Numbered from the stretch's first letter, positions 21,177 to 33,584 are shown. The stretch: 64,000 nt of DNA from Blumeriella jaapii (GCA_009599575.1 VWND01000018.1:1-64000), one strand, 5' to 3'. Notes: generated by a model from the letters alone, not told the origin. A program made the numbers and translations.

Positions 21177-24100
21177 ATGGCAGACCCAACAACAACGACA
21201 ACCTCACCCAACGACGACAACCCCAAAACCCCCGCGAAGAGGAAACCAAGTGGCAAGCCGACCAACGTCCCCAATGGTCCCCTCGCCGCAGCCCTGGCGC
21301 GCAAGGCCGCGGCGTCTCCTCGCACTCCTGCCAACAGAAAGTCCTCTGCTCCAACGACCCCGAAATCCGCTCCAGCCCGCCCGCGCAAGGCCGCAGAACC
21401 GACGCTCCTCGGTGACTTCTTGCTGGGAAGGCCCAGTCCCGCGCGGCAGAAGAAGCGGCGACAGAGTCTTGATGCCGTCAAGAAGGAGATGCGCGCGGAG
21501 GTCGTGGCGCAAGTGCGGGCGCCGGGCAAGGTCAACGAGCGGGTGAAGGAGTGGCAGAAGGCGAGCAAGGGCGCGGGCATCGGCCAGGCGCCCGAGGAGA
21601 TCGTGGTCACGTATGAGACGGACTCGGAAGTGGAGCCGGTGGTGGTGCAGCAGAAGGAGATCAAGGTCGCGAAGCAGAGGGCGCCCGCGAGGAGGAAATC
21701 GAGACAGCAGACGCCTGTTCCGGACGACGAGGAGAGGGGCAGGAAAACTGGGAGCGCCGGGCATGCGGAGGAGGCGAATGAGGTGGGGAGAAGCAAGAGC
21801 GCGGCGCCGAAGAAGAGGGTCATCAGCGACGATCACTGGATGATGAAAAAGAAGAGGAGTCCGAAGGGGAGGGGTACGAGCATCCCTAAAAACTTTCTGC
21901 AGGCGACGTGTGTGAATCCGCCCGTGGAGAAGAAGATTGAGGACTGGGTTAAGCGGATGGAGGAGGATCCTGAGCCGGTGCTGGAGAAGCCGAGGAGTAG
22001 ATCCAGAAAGGTGTTCGAGAGGGAGGTTGACGATGGGGCTAGGAAGGTCGAGGATCCCAAACCGATAAAGATCGAGAAGTCGGTAATAGGAGACGATGGG
22101 ATTCGCATCAAGCCTTCTAATGATAGACCAAGTAGGCCGCGGCCGGCTTCGACAAGTGAAGATGGTGCTAGGGCCGCTGCATCAAAATGGAGCTTACCCG
22201 ACGATGGGATCAGGATCACGCCTTTAAAAGATAGGCCGAGCAAGGCACGAGCGGCCTCCACGCCGATAGAGAAAGACGATGGTATTCGCATTATTCCTTC
22301 ACATAGCAGCCGACAGGACGACGGAATCAGGGTTCGACCTTCGAGAGAACCCTCTCCACAATCGGATCTGAGGATAAAATCGACACGGAAGGATGGAAGC
22401 AAAAGACGCCCCAAAGAGGAGGACGAGTCGCCCACGCCCACTCCGAGGAAGAAGAGTACGCAGCATCTGATGCCATCCTCTGAGCGCGAGACTGAGTCGC
22501 GCGTTACATCTCATGGAACGACGCTGCAAGACGGGGACGACAATCTCTCCCACGTTACTCCGACTCCACGGCAAGGTTCCAGACGTCGAAAGTCTGGCAC
22601 TCCCACTGAATCATTGGACGACATCCCGTTCGGCAACTCTGCCTTCAGCACAATCGACCTACCACTCGGCGCTGAAGCCAACACCTTGAGGAAACCCGAG
22701 CCAAAGCGAAATTCCAGCTTCTCCGCCGTGCCCAATGTTCTAAAGAGAGTCTACACCGAGGGCAAGAAGATGATGCAAGATGCTGCTGAACCACCTAGAG
22801 GAGGGGTGAACCAGCCTCCTAGCATCGACTCCTGGTTGAACGGTACCGTAGACCCGTTTGTCGAGGCCCCAGCCGTGCAGAAGGGACTTCTCGAACCGCG
22901 CTCAGCTCCCGTGTCTAGGAAATCCAGTTACCAAGACCATCTGATTGAAATTGAGTCTGACGCCGAGCGCAATGATAAGAGACGGAAAACCAGAAAGCGG
23001 AAGTCTCTTGAGAAAGAGGAGCCATCTCCCGTTGAGATTAAAAACCAGAGTACACTACCGAACAGGGAGAACACTCCCCTTGCTCCTCCGTCTGGTTTGA
23101 AGAGAAGCCCCGCCACTCGCACTACGGCTTCGCCAAAGTCGGTGCGCAAAATGTCTTTAAGGGACGCGGTGATTGATGCATTCAAGGGCGACTCTTCTGT
23201 GGGAAAGAATGATGCCCCGAGTCCATTCGACTTTATTGGATTGCGAGAGCGTGATATAAACCGTGTTGACGAGTACAGGCCATCTCGCGAGTTGGAGTCT
23301 GTTGCTGAAGATGCGCCCCCAAGACATACTCTTCCGGCTCAGGAGCACCCAATCTCGCAAGAACCAAAGGTAGCCAGTCCCTCGTTCCCTAGAAGGCTGG
23401 CACCAACTACTGGCAACCATAGGTTGTCGACTATTGCTTCTCTCGACACCTTGAGGACTGGTTCTGGCTCTTCCCTGACAGAAACGTCCGCGCCGTCAGA
23501 GCTCACACAGACAACGCTTACCGAGAGCATACTCACAGGAACTACAGCATCTACGCTGTCCAAGACCACCGCCTCTTCCCTCTCACAAAACACAGCATCG
23601 AGCATGTCCAGGAATAGTAAGGTCTCAGCCAGCAAGCGTAGCAACAAGAACGATAGCGGGCTAAAGAGGCGCCTCACTAAACACTCCGATCTGGTCTCCA
23701 TGCTCTCGTTGCCTGATTCCGAGGTACCGGGCCGTGGAAAGAGCATCAAGTCAGCGCGCAGTATCCGAACGACGAGAGCAAACCTGGATACTGCAACCAC
23801 CAAGGATGTTTTTAGAGAACTCGCCGACGACGAGACCAAGTACATGCGAGAGCTGAACACGCTTGTCGACGGTGTGATTCCGGTACTCCTCACGTGTGTG
23901 CTATCAAAATCCGACGCTGCCATCGCTGCTGGTCTTTTCGACCCCCTCGTTAGCTCTACAGGTGACCTCCAAACGAAGCCAATTGTTGACATGGGCATCG
24001 CCCTCGAGCGACTCAAGAGCCTCCACAGACGCATTCCTCTCACGGATCCTACAGACTTCATTCGCTGGGCTAACTCTGCTGCCAAGATATATGAGGATTA

Positions 24101-27055
24101 CATACACGCCTGGCGATCTGGTTTCGAGGATCTTGTCGTCAATCTTGCCCCTGCGTCAACCGCTGATTCGGTCATTGGAGACTCGGATCGAGACAAGATG
24201 AAGTTGGACAAATATGGCGATGTCTTGAAAGATACGGGAGAGAGAGCAGATGTAGGATACATGCTGAAGAGGCCCCTTGTGCGCATCAAAGGGCTGGCCA
24301 AGGCGACAAAGGTTTGTTTACTCCACACTGAGAAGTGGCAAGTGCTGACAGTTTGAAGGGTTTTGCGATGATACTTGGTACAGAGAAGGCCGAGGCCACA
24401 CGAGACAAATACGAAGACGTCCAGACGCTTCGTCGGCAGCGAGTTAAAGAAGAAACCGCGAGAAAGGAGGACCTACGTGCCATCAACACTGATATTACAC
24501 GTGTTCGCGATCTGAGAACCATGTCGCACGTCAAGGGTATCCGGATCGCTCGCGACAGAAGTGTGATCATGAAGGACGTCTTCGACCTGGACATGTTTCA
24601 CTCCAGCGGAGAAAGATACGAGTGTGAGGCAGAAATTACTTACCGCTCGAATGGCTCCAAGACGGAACTTGATGGAGACATTCTGATCTGTCAGACGGAT
24701 GAGAGGGAAAACTTCCTTCTATTTCCTCCGATCGCCATGAGAAACATCTCAGCCCGTAGAGGGGACACGGACTCGAAGCTCGTTGTGATGGTTCGGGGAA
24801 TTGCTTCCAGCAGGGAGGAGTGGTCGGAATGCTTTGTGCTTAATGCTGACGACGCGGAGGTGGTTGAGGAATGGCTAGGCGTCTTAGGATCGAGTCCTAT
24901 GCCACCGCCAATCAAGCAATACACACCCAAGATCGACCCGGAATTGGAGACTGTCATTTCTCAAGCCGGCAACGACACGAAGAGCATTGTCGGCGCGCTC
25001 AAGGCAAAGACCACGGACGAGATACCTTTCGGCGAGCGGCCACGACGGGAAGCCGAGGAGGAGGAGGAGGAGGAGGAGGAGGAGGAGGAATTGGCAGGTG
25101 GAAAGCCAGGACCGATGTGGGCTGTGTATAAGGCGCTCACGGAGGAGACCATCAGCGAGCTCAGCGAGGACAGTGTTTTAGATGTGATGGACCTCAATGA
25201 TGCCATGAGAAGAGCTGGCAAGAAGTCGCTTACCTTGCCGAACTCACCAACCACGGCTCGATGGGACATGGCAGGTGGCCTCGATCCGTATCCTGAAGAA
25301 ACACGACCTAGAAGTGCAGACTGCCTAGATGACGAGCAGAGGAACCCCTCCAAGCTCGACAGTATCGTCATTCCGAAGCGGCGGTCTCAGGTCATGCCGC
25401 CGGAGGCCAGGAGTCCGGATCCGAGCGCCATGGGCAGATATCGCAAGAAGCCTCAGCCTGAGGAGGCGGAAGACACCCCACCACCGCCTGCTCATCGAAC
25501 ACCTTCAACACCGGTACTTAAGACCGCACCCGTTCTCGTCTCCCCTACACCCCGTGGCAAGACTCGTCGCGCCTCGTCGCCATTAAAGCATGAGTATCAA
25601 CCATCTGACGATGCCTCGGGTACCTCTTCTGCCGAGTCGGAGTCAGAATCAGAGTCAGATGTGTATACGAGCTCCGAAGATGATTCTGATGACTACGAAG
25701 ATTCCGATGACGAAACCAGACCGACTACCGCAGCCACTCTTCCGATCAACATGGCCGAGACGCCAGCCTCTCGACCCCCATCGGCCTACAGTCAACCCAA
25801 TGCCAGCGTGGCGCCTTCCATGTCAGCTTCTCAGGCTCCGTTCGTTCGCCCGGCTGCTCCTCGACCATTAAACGTCTCGATGAAGATACCTGCCATGGTC
25901 TCATATTGGTCCGACAAGCAAGGAAGATGGATCGATGTATCCGACGAGCTGTGTTCTGTCGTCGTTGGGCCTGGACGTGTCGAAGCATTTAACATGGGCT
26001 CTGCGGAATCGTCTCCTATCCTGGACACGGTCGATAGGAAGCCCAGCCGAGAAACGGATCCCTTGGTTGGACAGGACATCACGCCACACGTGGGTTTGCG
26101 TCGCAGTACCAGAATCGATATCGAGATCAAGGCACCTCCGTCTCCCAGCTCGCGCATGAAGGGCTTCAGACTGACGCTTCGCTACCGCACCGTCAATTCG
26201 CAAGACTCTGATCTCCTCTACTCGGCTCTGCACAACGCCCGCATGGAGAACCTGAAGTTCAAGATCCTCGAGGAAGAGCGCCTCTTGGCCTCGTACGGCC
26301 AGAGGGCCACCACGTACGACAAGGTGACGGCAGGATCTCGCTACAGCGCTATCCTCCGCAAGAAGAGCTTTCGCCGGCCCGAGGCCGACATCGCGCCCCA
26401 GAGCACCACGGGCAGCGAGCAGAGCAGTCTCAGCTCGGCCCTCAGCGCCGTCCGGCGATTCGGCATCGGCGGCATGTTCAACATTGGCCGGTCGTCGATC
26501 CACGCTGGCGAGAGGAATGGCGGTTTGTCGACGTCTTCCTCCTCTGACTACTCGAGCACCTCCCCGCCGCACACGGACAGCCCCTCCCTCGCGCCCAGCG
26601 GCGGCGGCAGCATGTGGAGCAACGGCGTGACCGTCCGCGATCTCGGGTGGCGCGACCTCAAGATCCGGCTGTACGCCGGCTCGCGCGGTGGCAAGTGGGA
26701 GGATCTCGGCACGGCCGCCCTGACGGTCATGGTGCCGCCGCCGGGCATGAGACAAGCTTCCTCGCTCAACCACGGGCCGCAGAAACGCATCGTGATCTCG
26801 CAACGGTTCGGCGAGGGCGAGGGCGAGACGCGATTGCTGTTGGACTGCGTGTTGGGCGCCGACTGCTTCTCCAAGATGGGGCAGCGCGGCGTGGTGGCGA
26901 ACGTGTGGGAGGACGTCCGGGGTGACGACGGGGTCGAGGGCTTCGTGGCCAGCCGTGGCGGCCTGTCGGGCCGGGTGCGCAAGTGGTGTTTCCAGACGGC
27001 GCGGGCGGGGGACTGTCAGTGGATTTATATGCTGTGTCGGAGCGGGATGGCCTAA
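21177..27055 (+). CDS. Giant DH (RhoGEF)/PH-like domain protein with DDGIR repeats
   Basis: Exons 21177-24311 and 24359-27055 give 1943 aa. The 47-nt intron has a CTGAC branch and interrupts ATK/GFAM. The first 870 residues are basic, low-complexity and probably disordered. They contain four DDGIR repeats (about residues 305, 341, 366, 380) and a Ser/Thr-rich repeat zone (about 770-820). A DH-like helical domain follows at about 875-1100 (FRELADDETKYMRELNTL through LKRPLVRIKGLAKATKGFAMIL). A PH-like region follows at about 1115-1235, ending in EEWLGVLG. Then come a run of 13 Glu (about 1279), acidic Ser-rich linkers and a conserved-looking C-terminal domain. By analogy it may activate a Rho-family GTPase, but catalytic residues cannot be confirmed. 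The start follows a splice acceptor, and the upstream in-frame Met at 21117 is less likely. Confidence 0.7.
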
Positions 27056-27059
27056 GGTG

Positions 27060-27179
27060 GGCGAGGGAAGGAGGAGAAGGAGGGGACGGGGGGGAAGGAG
27101 GAGAAGGAGGAGAAGGAGGGGAAGGAGGGGAAGGAGGGGAAGCAGGGGAAGCAGGAGAAGCAGGAGAAGGAGGAGGATA
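27060..27179. repeat. GGA/GAAG purine-rich minisatellite
   Basis: About 120 bases of GGAGAAGGAGG-type units, purine-only over long stretches, directly after the stop codon of the DH-domain gene. Confidence 0.85.
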
Positions 27180-27977
27180 GGTCTTGTATCATGCAGTCAC
27201 GATGTTACGACTTTTTGGCGTGTGTGTTGCTTTTTTGTACTACATATCGGGAGGGCCATTGCTCCTGGGGGTTTTCTAGACCTGCATCTGGGCACGGGAG
27301 GGTCCAGGCGGCGGCGTTATGGGGAATGGGTGAAGATGGTTGTTGATGCGTGTGGTGTTGCATCTACCTCTCTGTCTTGGGTTGGACATTTGGCCTTGAA
27401 AGGGCGAGTAATCTGTGTAATGTATGAGGCATGAGCCATGGTCCTGTGTGGCATGACGATCGGGGCGTGAGATGGGTCCCGTTGTACTGTACTGTAAGTG
27501 AGCGCAGCGCGAGGGTCTTGCCGTGGGTTGTGTACAGTGAGTGAGTGGGTGAGGTGGTGTTTGGCTCGCTCGCTCTCTGTCTCGCTTGTTCGGTGTTGAC
27601 AAGGTGCGTTCTCGAGCGTCTTGTTTCTTCGCACCCAAGTACTTACCGTACCGTACTGTCACAGCCCACGTAGACCTACAGTGCTGTAGCATACGACTTG
27701 GTCTTGGTGCGGTTGTCGTTGTCATGTGCGCCTCGACCAGGAATCTCTGGGGTCCTCGCTGCTACAGTAGTATGCTTCGACGCCGACCTGTGCCCTGGGT
27801 GCCGGCGCCTGCGGCCGGTGTGGTGTGGTGTGGTCTGTGACGCGAGAACCCATTTCCCACGCAGCCGTGCTCGCTGATGAAACGGGGGCCTTATTTCCTC
27901 TGAGGTCTGCAGAGTGATGCCACGATGATCCTGTCCTCCGCGGTGGAGCACTGGCGTGCACCCTTCAGAACTCCTGC

Positions 27978-28000
27978 GCTGCTGCTGCTGCTGCTGCTGC
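27978..28000. repeat. (GCT)n trinucleotide repeat
   Basis: Seven to eight uninterrupted GCT units in intergenic DNA. Confidence 0.85.
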
Positions 28001-28193
28001 CAACGAGGGAGGCATCGACGAAAGGCTCGCCACGAACGGCCCTCGTGCGCCGTTGTTGCGCGACCCCTCCGCACGCAAGCATGCGATCGAGGAATTGATA
28101 GGTGAGGACGTGGAAGCCAAGGCGGCGTGATATGGATCGCCATCCCATCCTCAGCGCACGGGAAGGAGGATTGAAGCGGGGGAGAGAAGGAAA

Positions 28194-28420
28194 AGGATAG
28201 ACGAGAAGAGAAGAAAGAGAGGAGAAGAGAGGAGAGGAGAAGAGAGGAGAAGAGAGGAGAGGAGAAGAGAAAAGACAAGACCAGACCAGACCAGACCAGA
28301 CCAGACCAGACCAGAAAAGAAAAGCAAAGCAAAGCAAAGCCAGAGAAGAAAGGCCCCGACGCCAGAGCATCCTCGAGAAGCAAGCAAGCCAGGAAGAGAG
28401 AGAGAGAGAGATGCCTTTCT
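28194..28420. repeat. Long purine tract with a (CCAGA)7 array
   Basis: GAGAAGAGAGGAG-type units run from about 28194. Seven perfect CCAGA units follow at 28281-28315, then AAAGC units, then a GA run at about 28396-28411. The tract lies 350-580 bp upstream of the phosphodiesterase start. Confidence 0.85.
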
Positions 28421-28776
28421 CTGGTGCCTGTGGCTGGACTGGACTGGACTGGTAGGGTAGGGTACGGTACGGTACTGTATATGAAAGTAAACAAGCCATT
28501 GCACTCGACTCGCCTCGCCTCGCCTCGCCTCGACTCGGTTCTGCAGCCGGCGTTCCCTGCAGCGGCGAAACGCGGCCTTTGACCTCGAAGGCCCGTCGTC
28601 TAAGAAGTTCGTTCCCACCAAAACCCGCGACACGACCACTCCGGCCACAGCGCATCACCGAAAGGATCGCAACTCGGGCCTGGGACGCACTCGATACCTG
28701 CCCGCCGCCGCCGTGATTGCGGACGACGAGACGGTGCAGAGGAGGATCCCGCCCCGGCGGTGCGCGAACCCAAGTC

Positions 28777-31735
28777 ATGGACTACGCCGCGTGCAATGTG
28801 GTCTACGTGGATCGCGCGGCAGCCCGAGATCACATCGTCAAGAGGGACGATGCCATGCCGACGGCCTCGACCGACGACGAGGAGACGGATGGCGATGGCC
28901 GAGGCCATGGCCGTGGCCATCGCCAGCGCCATGCGCCGCCGCGCCATTGCGGCCTCGTCGATGCGAATCTCCAGACCCTCCTGGCGACTTTCAGCGAAGG
29001 TAAGCAAGCAAGCACTTCCTCGCGCCAGCCAGCCAGCCAGCCAGCCAGCCAAAGAAGCCTGCTAACTATTCCCCCCGTCGCCAGTCCATGTGTGCGCCTC
29101 GGGCAAGTCCTGCGTCGCCACGCTGTCCGACCTGAACCAGGCCTCCATGGGCGAATTGATCCCGACGCTCGTGCTGCTCGACATCCCCTACGACGACCAG
29201 CTCGTCGAGCGACCCGCGAGGGAGACGCGGACCCCGTCGCCCAGCTCGCGGCAGCAGGCGGAGGATGGACCTTGCGAGGAGCCGACATACGAGGAGGCCT
29301 ACGGCCTGACCCTCTTGCAGTGGATCGCGACCGAGATCCAGTACCAGAGTCTGTCGCGGCTGGTGGTCCCGGTAGCCGTCGTCTCCATCCCCGAGCCGCA
29401 TCCTGCGGTCGCATCGCGCCCCAGGTCCGCGTCGACCTCGACGGCAGCACCGGCGAGGAAGAGAAGCAGGATCGCCATGCCGCTCGATCAGACCCGGACC
29501 GTGAAATGCTTAGACATGGGCGCCGTCGACGTGCTCACCAGCCCGCTGCTGAGGGAGCGACTGCCCAGCCTGGCCATCCACGCCTACCGCGCACACAAGG
29601 ACGCGCTCAAGGAGCACCGGGCCCTGTTGGAGATGAAGCGCGGACGCAAACGCTCCTGGGTTGGCGTGGATGATCTCAAACCATACGCCTATCTACGAGA
29701 GGCCATGGTGTCCGGCCTGATGGACGGCATCTGCAAACTCGGCGGGGACGACGAGCCGTTCGCGCATGTGAGGATCTCCATCAGCCTCAACCGGCGCGAG
29801 GTCATCGCCGCGGCCGTCGGCTCATGGCACTTTTCCGCGCACGATTTCACCGACGACGAGCTCCTCCACGCCGCCTTGCTGATGCTGCAGCACGCGCTGG
29901 CGATGCCCGAGCTGGAGAAGTGGCGCTTGTCCACAGGTAAGAGGATGTCTCGGAGGATGCGCGCGCTCATGCTGACACCCGACCCAGAAAATCTTACCGG
30001 CTTCCTGGTGGCCAGCCGCTCGGCCTACAATGCCTTTGTACCATATCATAATTTTCGCCACGTCGTCGACGTTCTGCAGGCCTGCTTTCACTTTCTCGTT
30101 CGACTCGGCCGCTTGCCACCGTATCCGGCCTCGAGCCACGGGCCCGGGCCTGCCCTCTCGCCCATCGCCGCACTCATCCGCCCATTGACGCTCTCACACT
30201 CTTGATTGCCGCCATCGGTCACGATGTTGGTCACCCGGGCGTCAACAACGCCTTCCTGGTGACCCTCAACGCCCCGCTCGCCCAACTCTACAACGACCGT
30301 TCGGTTCTGGAGTCGTTCCACTGCGCCGCCTACTCTCAGATTCTGCGGCGGCACTGGCCCGTGGCCTTCCAGGGGGTGGAGATGCGGCAGCTCATGACCG
30401 GCACCATCCTCGCTACCGACATGGGCTTGCATTTTGATTATATGAAGCGCCTTGGCTTCTTGCAGGAAAAGTTGCACGCCAACGGGGGCGGTACCGATGG
30501 TTGGAATGGCAGGTATCTCGAGGAACAGAGGACGCTTGCGTGTTCATTGTTGATCAAGTGCGCTGATATCAGCAATGTGGTATGTCGTTTGCGACGCACG
30601 AGGGATTTTACGCTAACGGTCGAAGGCACGGAATTACGATGTTGCAGCTCAGTGGACCATGATACTAACGGATGAATTCGCCCGCCAGGCTACCATGGAG
30701 ACAGACCTGGGCATCCCCACCGCGCTCTTTGCGGCGCCTGTCCGCGAGATCGTGGAGCTCGGGAAATCGCAGGTCGGCTTCATGAACATGTTTGCGTTGC
30801 CCCTGTTCCAAGGAGTCACGGACATCATGCCAGCCATGAGCTTTTGTGTGGAAGAGCTTCAGCGGAACAAGAGCTGCTGGGAGGTCAGAATCGCCGAGGA
30901 ACAAGAGCGCGTCAGACGGTGCAGTGACGCCTCGTCCCGGTGGAGGGAGGGCACCTTTTCCCCCCGCAGCATGAGCCTGGCCACCCCTCCGGATGCCGAC
31001 CGGCAGCGAACGAGTAGTGCCGATACAAATCTGAGGAAAGCCTTGCTCAGCAAGAGCCCGTTCAACGTCGGCCCAGATGAGGCAGCGGCGGGAGACTCGC
31101 CGCCGGGCTACGGCTCTCGACGCTCCTCCAAACCGAGTCAGCTGCAATTGAGCTTCTCAACCGCCAGCCCACCAGAACGGCGCGATCGTCCGAGCCGCAA
31201 CTCGTCTCTGAACGGAGGGCCGAGAGGCACGCCCGTCACCCCCTCCCTCGTCACCGATGCCGTAGTCATCGACCCGCCCACTCCGCGGAGTGCGGGCCCT
31301 CGGACCCACGAATCCGAACCGCAGCGGAGCAGCGATGGCACGGGAAGCAGCAACTCCAATGCCGGGGACTGGGCTAGCCAAGCGACCAGCGCCACGACGG
31401 GCAAGATGCCGCTCAGCCCGAGCACGCAAGGCACGAGTTTCATGTCGGACTCGGAAGACCGAGGGACCGCGACGCGGAGCCCGATCACGACGCCGACCGG
31501 CACGCCGAGGGGGTGTGGGAGGAGCGACACGACGCAGGGCAGTCGGAGCGACGACGGGGATAGCCCGGAGCACAAGCTGGCGGGAAGCGTGACGAGTCCA
31601 GGCTCGGGCCTGGGCAAGCTCAAGAAGAAGCCGTCGCGGTTCCGGATGAGCTTCTGGAAGAGGAGCAAGAGCGCCAGCCCGCCCGTGAGGAGCGTGAGCG
31701 CGGGCGGCGAGGAGGGTCCCGGCGTGGGGCCATGA
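28777..31735 (+). CDS. Class I 3',5'-cyclic nucleotide phosphodiesterase, one-base frameshift
   Basis: Exons 28777-28999, 29085-29936, 29988-30579 and 30626-31735. It hydrolyses cAMP or cGMP and so dampens PKA signalling. The N-terminus (MDYAACNVVYVDR, then VHVCASGKSCVATL) precedes the PDEase_I domain. Metal-site motifs are YHNFRHVVDV (about residue 378), GHDVGHPGVNN (about 436) and CADISNVARNY (about 549, created by splicing across intron 3). A long Ser- and Pro-rich tail of about 270 residues follows and may be regulatory. The frame breaks at about 30181, in a CCC run between AALIRP and IDALTLL. One extra base restores 925 aa. Intron 2 (29937-29987, 51 nt) has no stop, so retention would insert 17 residues. 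Family members exist as PDE2-type high-affinity enzymes, but the subtype is inference. Confidence 0.87.
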
Positions 31736-32497
31736 GACTACGAGTTGCGTTGGCGCGCGACTCTTGATGCAAAACTACGACTTGCAAGGGCCGGGGATGT
31801 GTAGGATGATAGCAACTGGCGATGTTGCCATCTCTCCCGCGTGTCTGGAGGGCTCATTTCTGCGCCCTCGACTATTCACATGAAATGGCACGGAGATACA
31901 GACCTGGGTTGGGTTGGATCGGGACGGGTCGGCGCATCGGCGTTTGTGGGGAGGCGGCCTCGGGGCTTCGGGGTTCGGGGTTGGAGAATGGGGAGGAGGA
32001 AAGGAAGAAAGGTTGGCGTTTCTTGTTCGTCTCCCCTGGGCGGGGGGAGAGGGATTCGGCGGGATTGAGGGGTAGTTGTACGGATGGATGGATGGGTCGG
32101 TAATGTGCATTTATCGTGGGATGTGTATATGGGTGGATGGGTGCGCTGCGCCGTGCTGGGTGGGCTGGGCGGGGATGGAATGGTGTTGACGGTTTGAAGA
32201 TTTGAAGATATGACTTGGCTTGTGTGCCGTGTGGTGTGGCAGGGCTTTATTTCAGAGGTACGAGCGGGCTTGGGCTTGACTTGGGCTGGGGCTTGGGATG
32301 GGGATGGGGATGAAGACTTGAACCCGAGCGTGGGCGACGGAGAAGAAGGGGGTAAAAGATGGAGAAGACAGTAGGAGGGGGGAGGAGGCGCTTCAGAGAT
32401 CAAAATCGAATGAACGAATGAATCTTCAACAAGTGGATGTGTGTCTGTTTGTTTGTTTGTTTGTTGTGGGCTTGTGGGCTTGTGGGCTTGTAGGAAT

Positions 32498-32675
32498 ACT
32501 TGCTTGGGTACTCAGTGCTTGAGTACTTGCTTGGGTACTTGCTTGAGTACTTGCTTGGGTACTTGCTTGGATACTTGCTTGGGTACTCAGTGCTTGAGTA
32601 CTTGCTGCTATACGTGCTGCTATACGTGCTGCTATACTTACTGCTACACTCGCTGCTACACTCGCTTGTGTGCAT
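32498..32675. repeat. Two adjacent degenerate 12-bp tandem arrays
   Basis: First array: units like ACTTGCTTGGGT (32498 to about 32603) with G/A variants and two CAGTGCTTG interruptions. Second array: about six units like GCTGCTATACGT grading into GCTGCTACACTC (about 32604-32675). Three GGGCTTGT units lie just upstream (about 32468-32491). Confidence 0.85.
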
Positions 32676-32778
32676 AATAACAACACCGCAATCAAAACGA
32701 CGATAATCACATCCCACGTCCCAAGGGCCCGGAAACACCACCCCGAGCAGCCTCACGCGTGCTAAACACATCCACATG

Positions 32779-32913
32779 CATACAGTACATACAGTACATA
32801 CAGTACATACAGTACATACAGTACATACAGTACATACAGTACATACAGTACATACAGTACATACAGTACATACAGTACATACAGTACATACAGTACATAC
32901 AGTACATACAGTA
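32779..32913. repeat. Perfect 9-bp minisatellite, 15 copies
   Basis: Exactly 135 bases made of fifteen identical CATACAGTA units. Because the unit is three codons long, every frame on both strands stays open across it, producing repetitive pseudo-ORFs that are not genes. Confidence 0.97.
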
Positions 32914-33037
32914 CCAGCAGCGACCCTCGAGAAAGGCAGCTTCGCACCAAAGCGCACTGCGTCCCTGGTGATGGCCCGCTGCACTCGAGCCTTTCTTTCG
33001 TCCGGCCGTTGTGAGATTGGATTGGATTGGGAGATTT

Positions 33038-33063
33038 CCTACCTACCTACCTACCTACCTACC
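33038..33063. repeat. (CCTA)n tetranucleotide repeat
   Basis: Six CTAC/CCTA units in a row. Related TAGG units occur at 34072-34097. Confidence 0.85.
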
Positions 33064-33584
33064 CATCTGCCTGCCTGCCTGGATAGGCAAGGAAAAGACA
33101 TTTCAGATCCAGATCCGGCGCCACGATGGGCAGGTAGGTGGGTTGCCGTCGCTGGTTGCTGCGCATCGCATTTGGCATTGGGTGGGTATCTTCTCTCTGT
33201 GCGATTTGCGTGAGTATCTGGCTCTTCAGTCGGGGTGGGCAGGAGGTTTTCGGGTTGTTTGTTCCTTTGGTTTCCGAGGAGGTGAAAAGGGCTGGGGGGC
33301 AGGGTGGTGTTTTGGCTAGGTTTGTGGGTGAGTGGATGGACGGAACTGGAGCCTGCGTTGCTTAACTAGTAGCTTCTTGGGTATTGTGGACTTTTCAGGT
33401 GGCGTCTTTGGGGGACGTTGGCGTCGAGTTTGGGGACCTTGCCTTGGGTTGGGATGGGATGGGCGGGTTGGACGGCCTATCCATATGTAAAGTGCAATAT
33501 GATATGCGTCTTTCTGGTGGGGAGAGGGGCCTGGCGGGTGGAAAGAGCGGGAAAGATGGTAGAATAGAAGAGGGAGGTAGAGGA

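Larger units (their letters stand above)
27056..28776. other. Low-complexity intergenic region upstream of the phosphodiesterase
   Basis: No gene is supported. Long open frames here on the minus strand encode only low-complexity sequence from purine tracts. TACTGTA-type elements occur at about 27484-27500 and 28465-28488. Confidence 0.6.

Noticed and set aside
25901..26803. 300-codon minus-strand ORF opposite the DH-domain gene
   Set aside because: Arg/Ala/Gly-rich antisense shadow of a GC-rich exon.
27676..28778. Minus-strand ORFs of 270-295 codons rich in Leu/Ser/Phe
   Set aside because: They are translations of the reverse of polypurine tracts and microsatellites, with no motif and no conserved-looking region.
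28830..29450. Minus-strand ORF of 206 codons opposite the phosphodiesterase N-terminus
   Set aside because: Antisense shadow of GC-rich coding DNA. The sense strand has clear exons and motifs.
32779..32913. CRISPR-like or telomere-like array
   Set aside because: There are no spacers between units, and the unit is not a telomeric TTAGGG-type repeat. It is a simple minisatellite.
32400..33213. Long open frames over the CATACAGTA array and the 12-bp arrays, encoding HTV, MYC or similar tripeptide repeats
   Set aside because: The 9- and 12-bp periods keep all frames open by arithmetic. No start context, splice site or non-repeat domain supports a gene.
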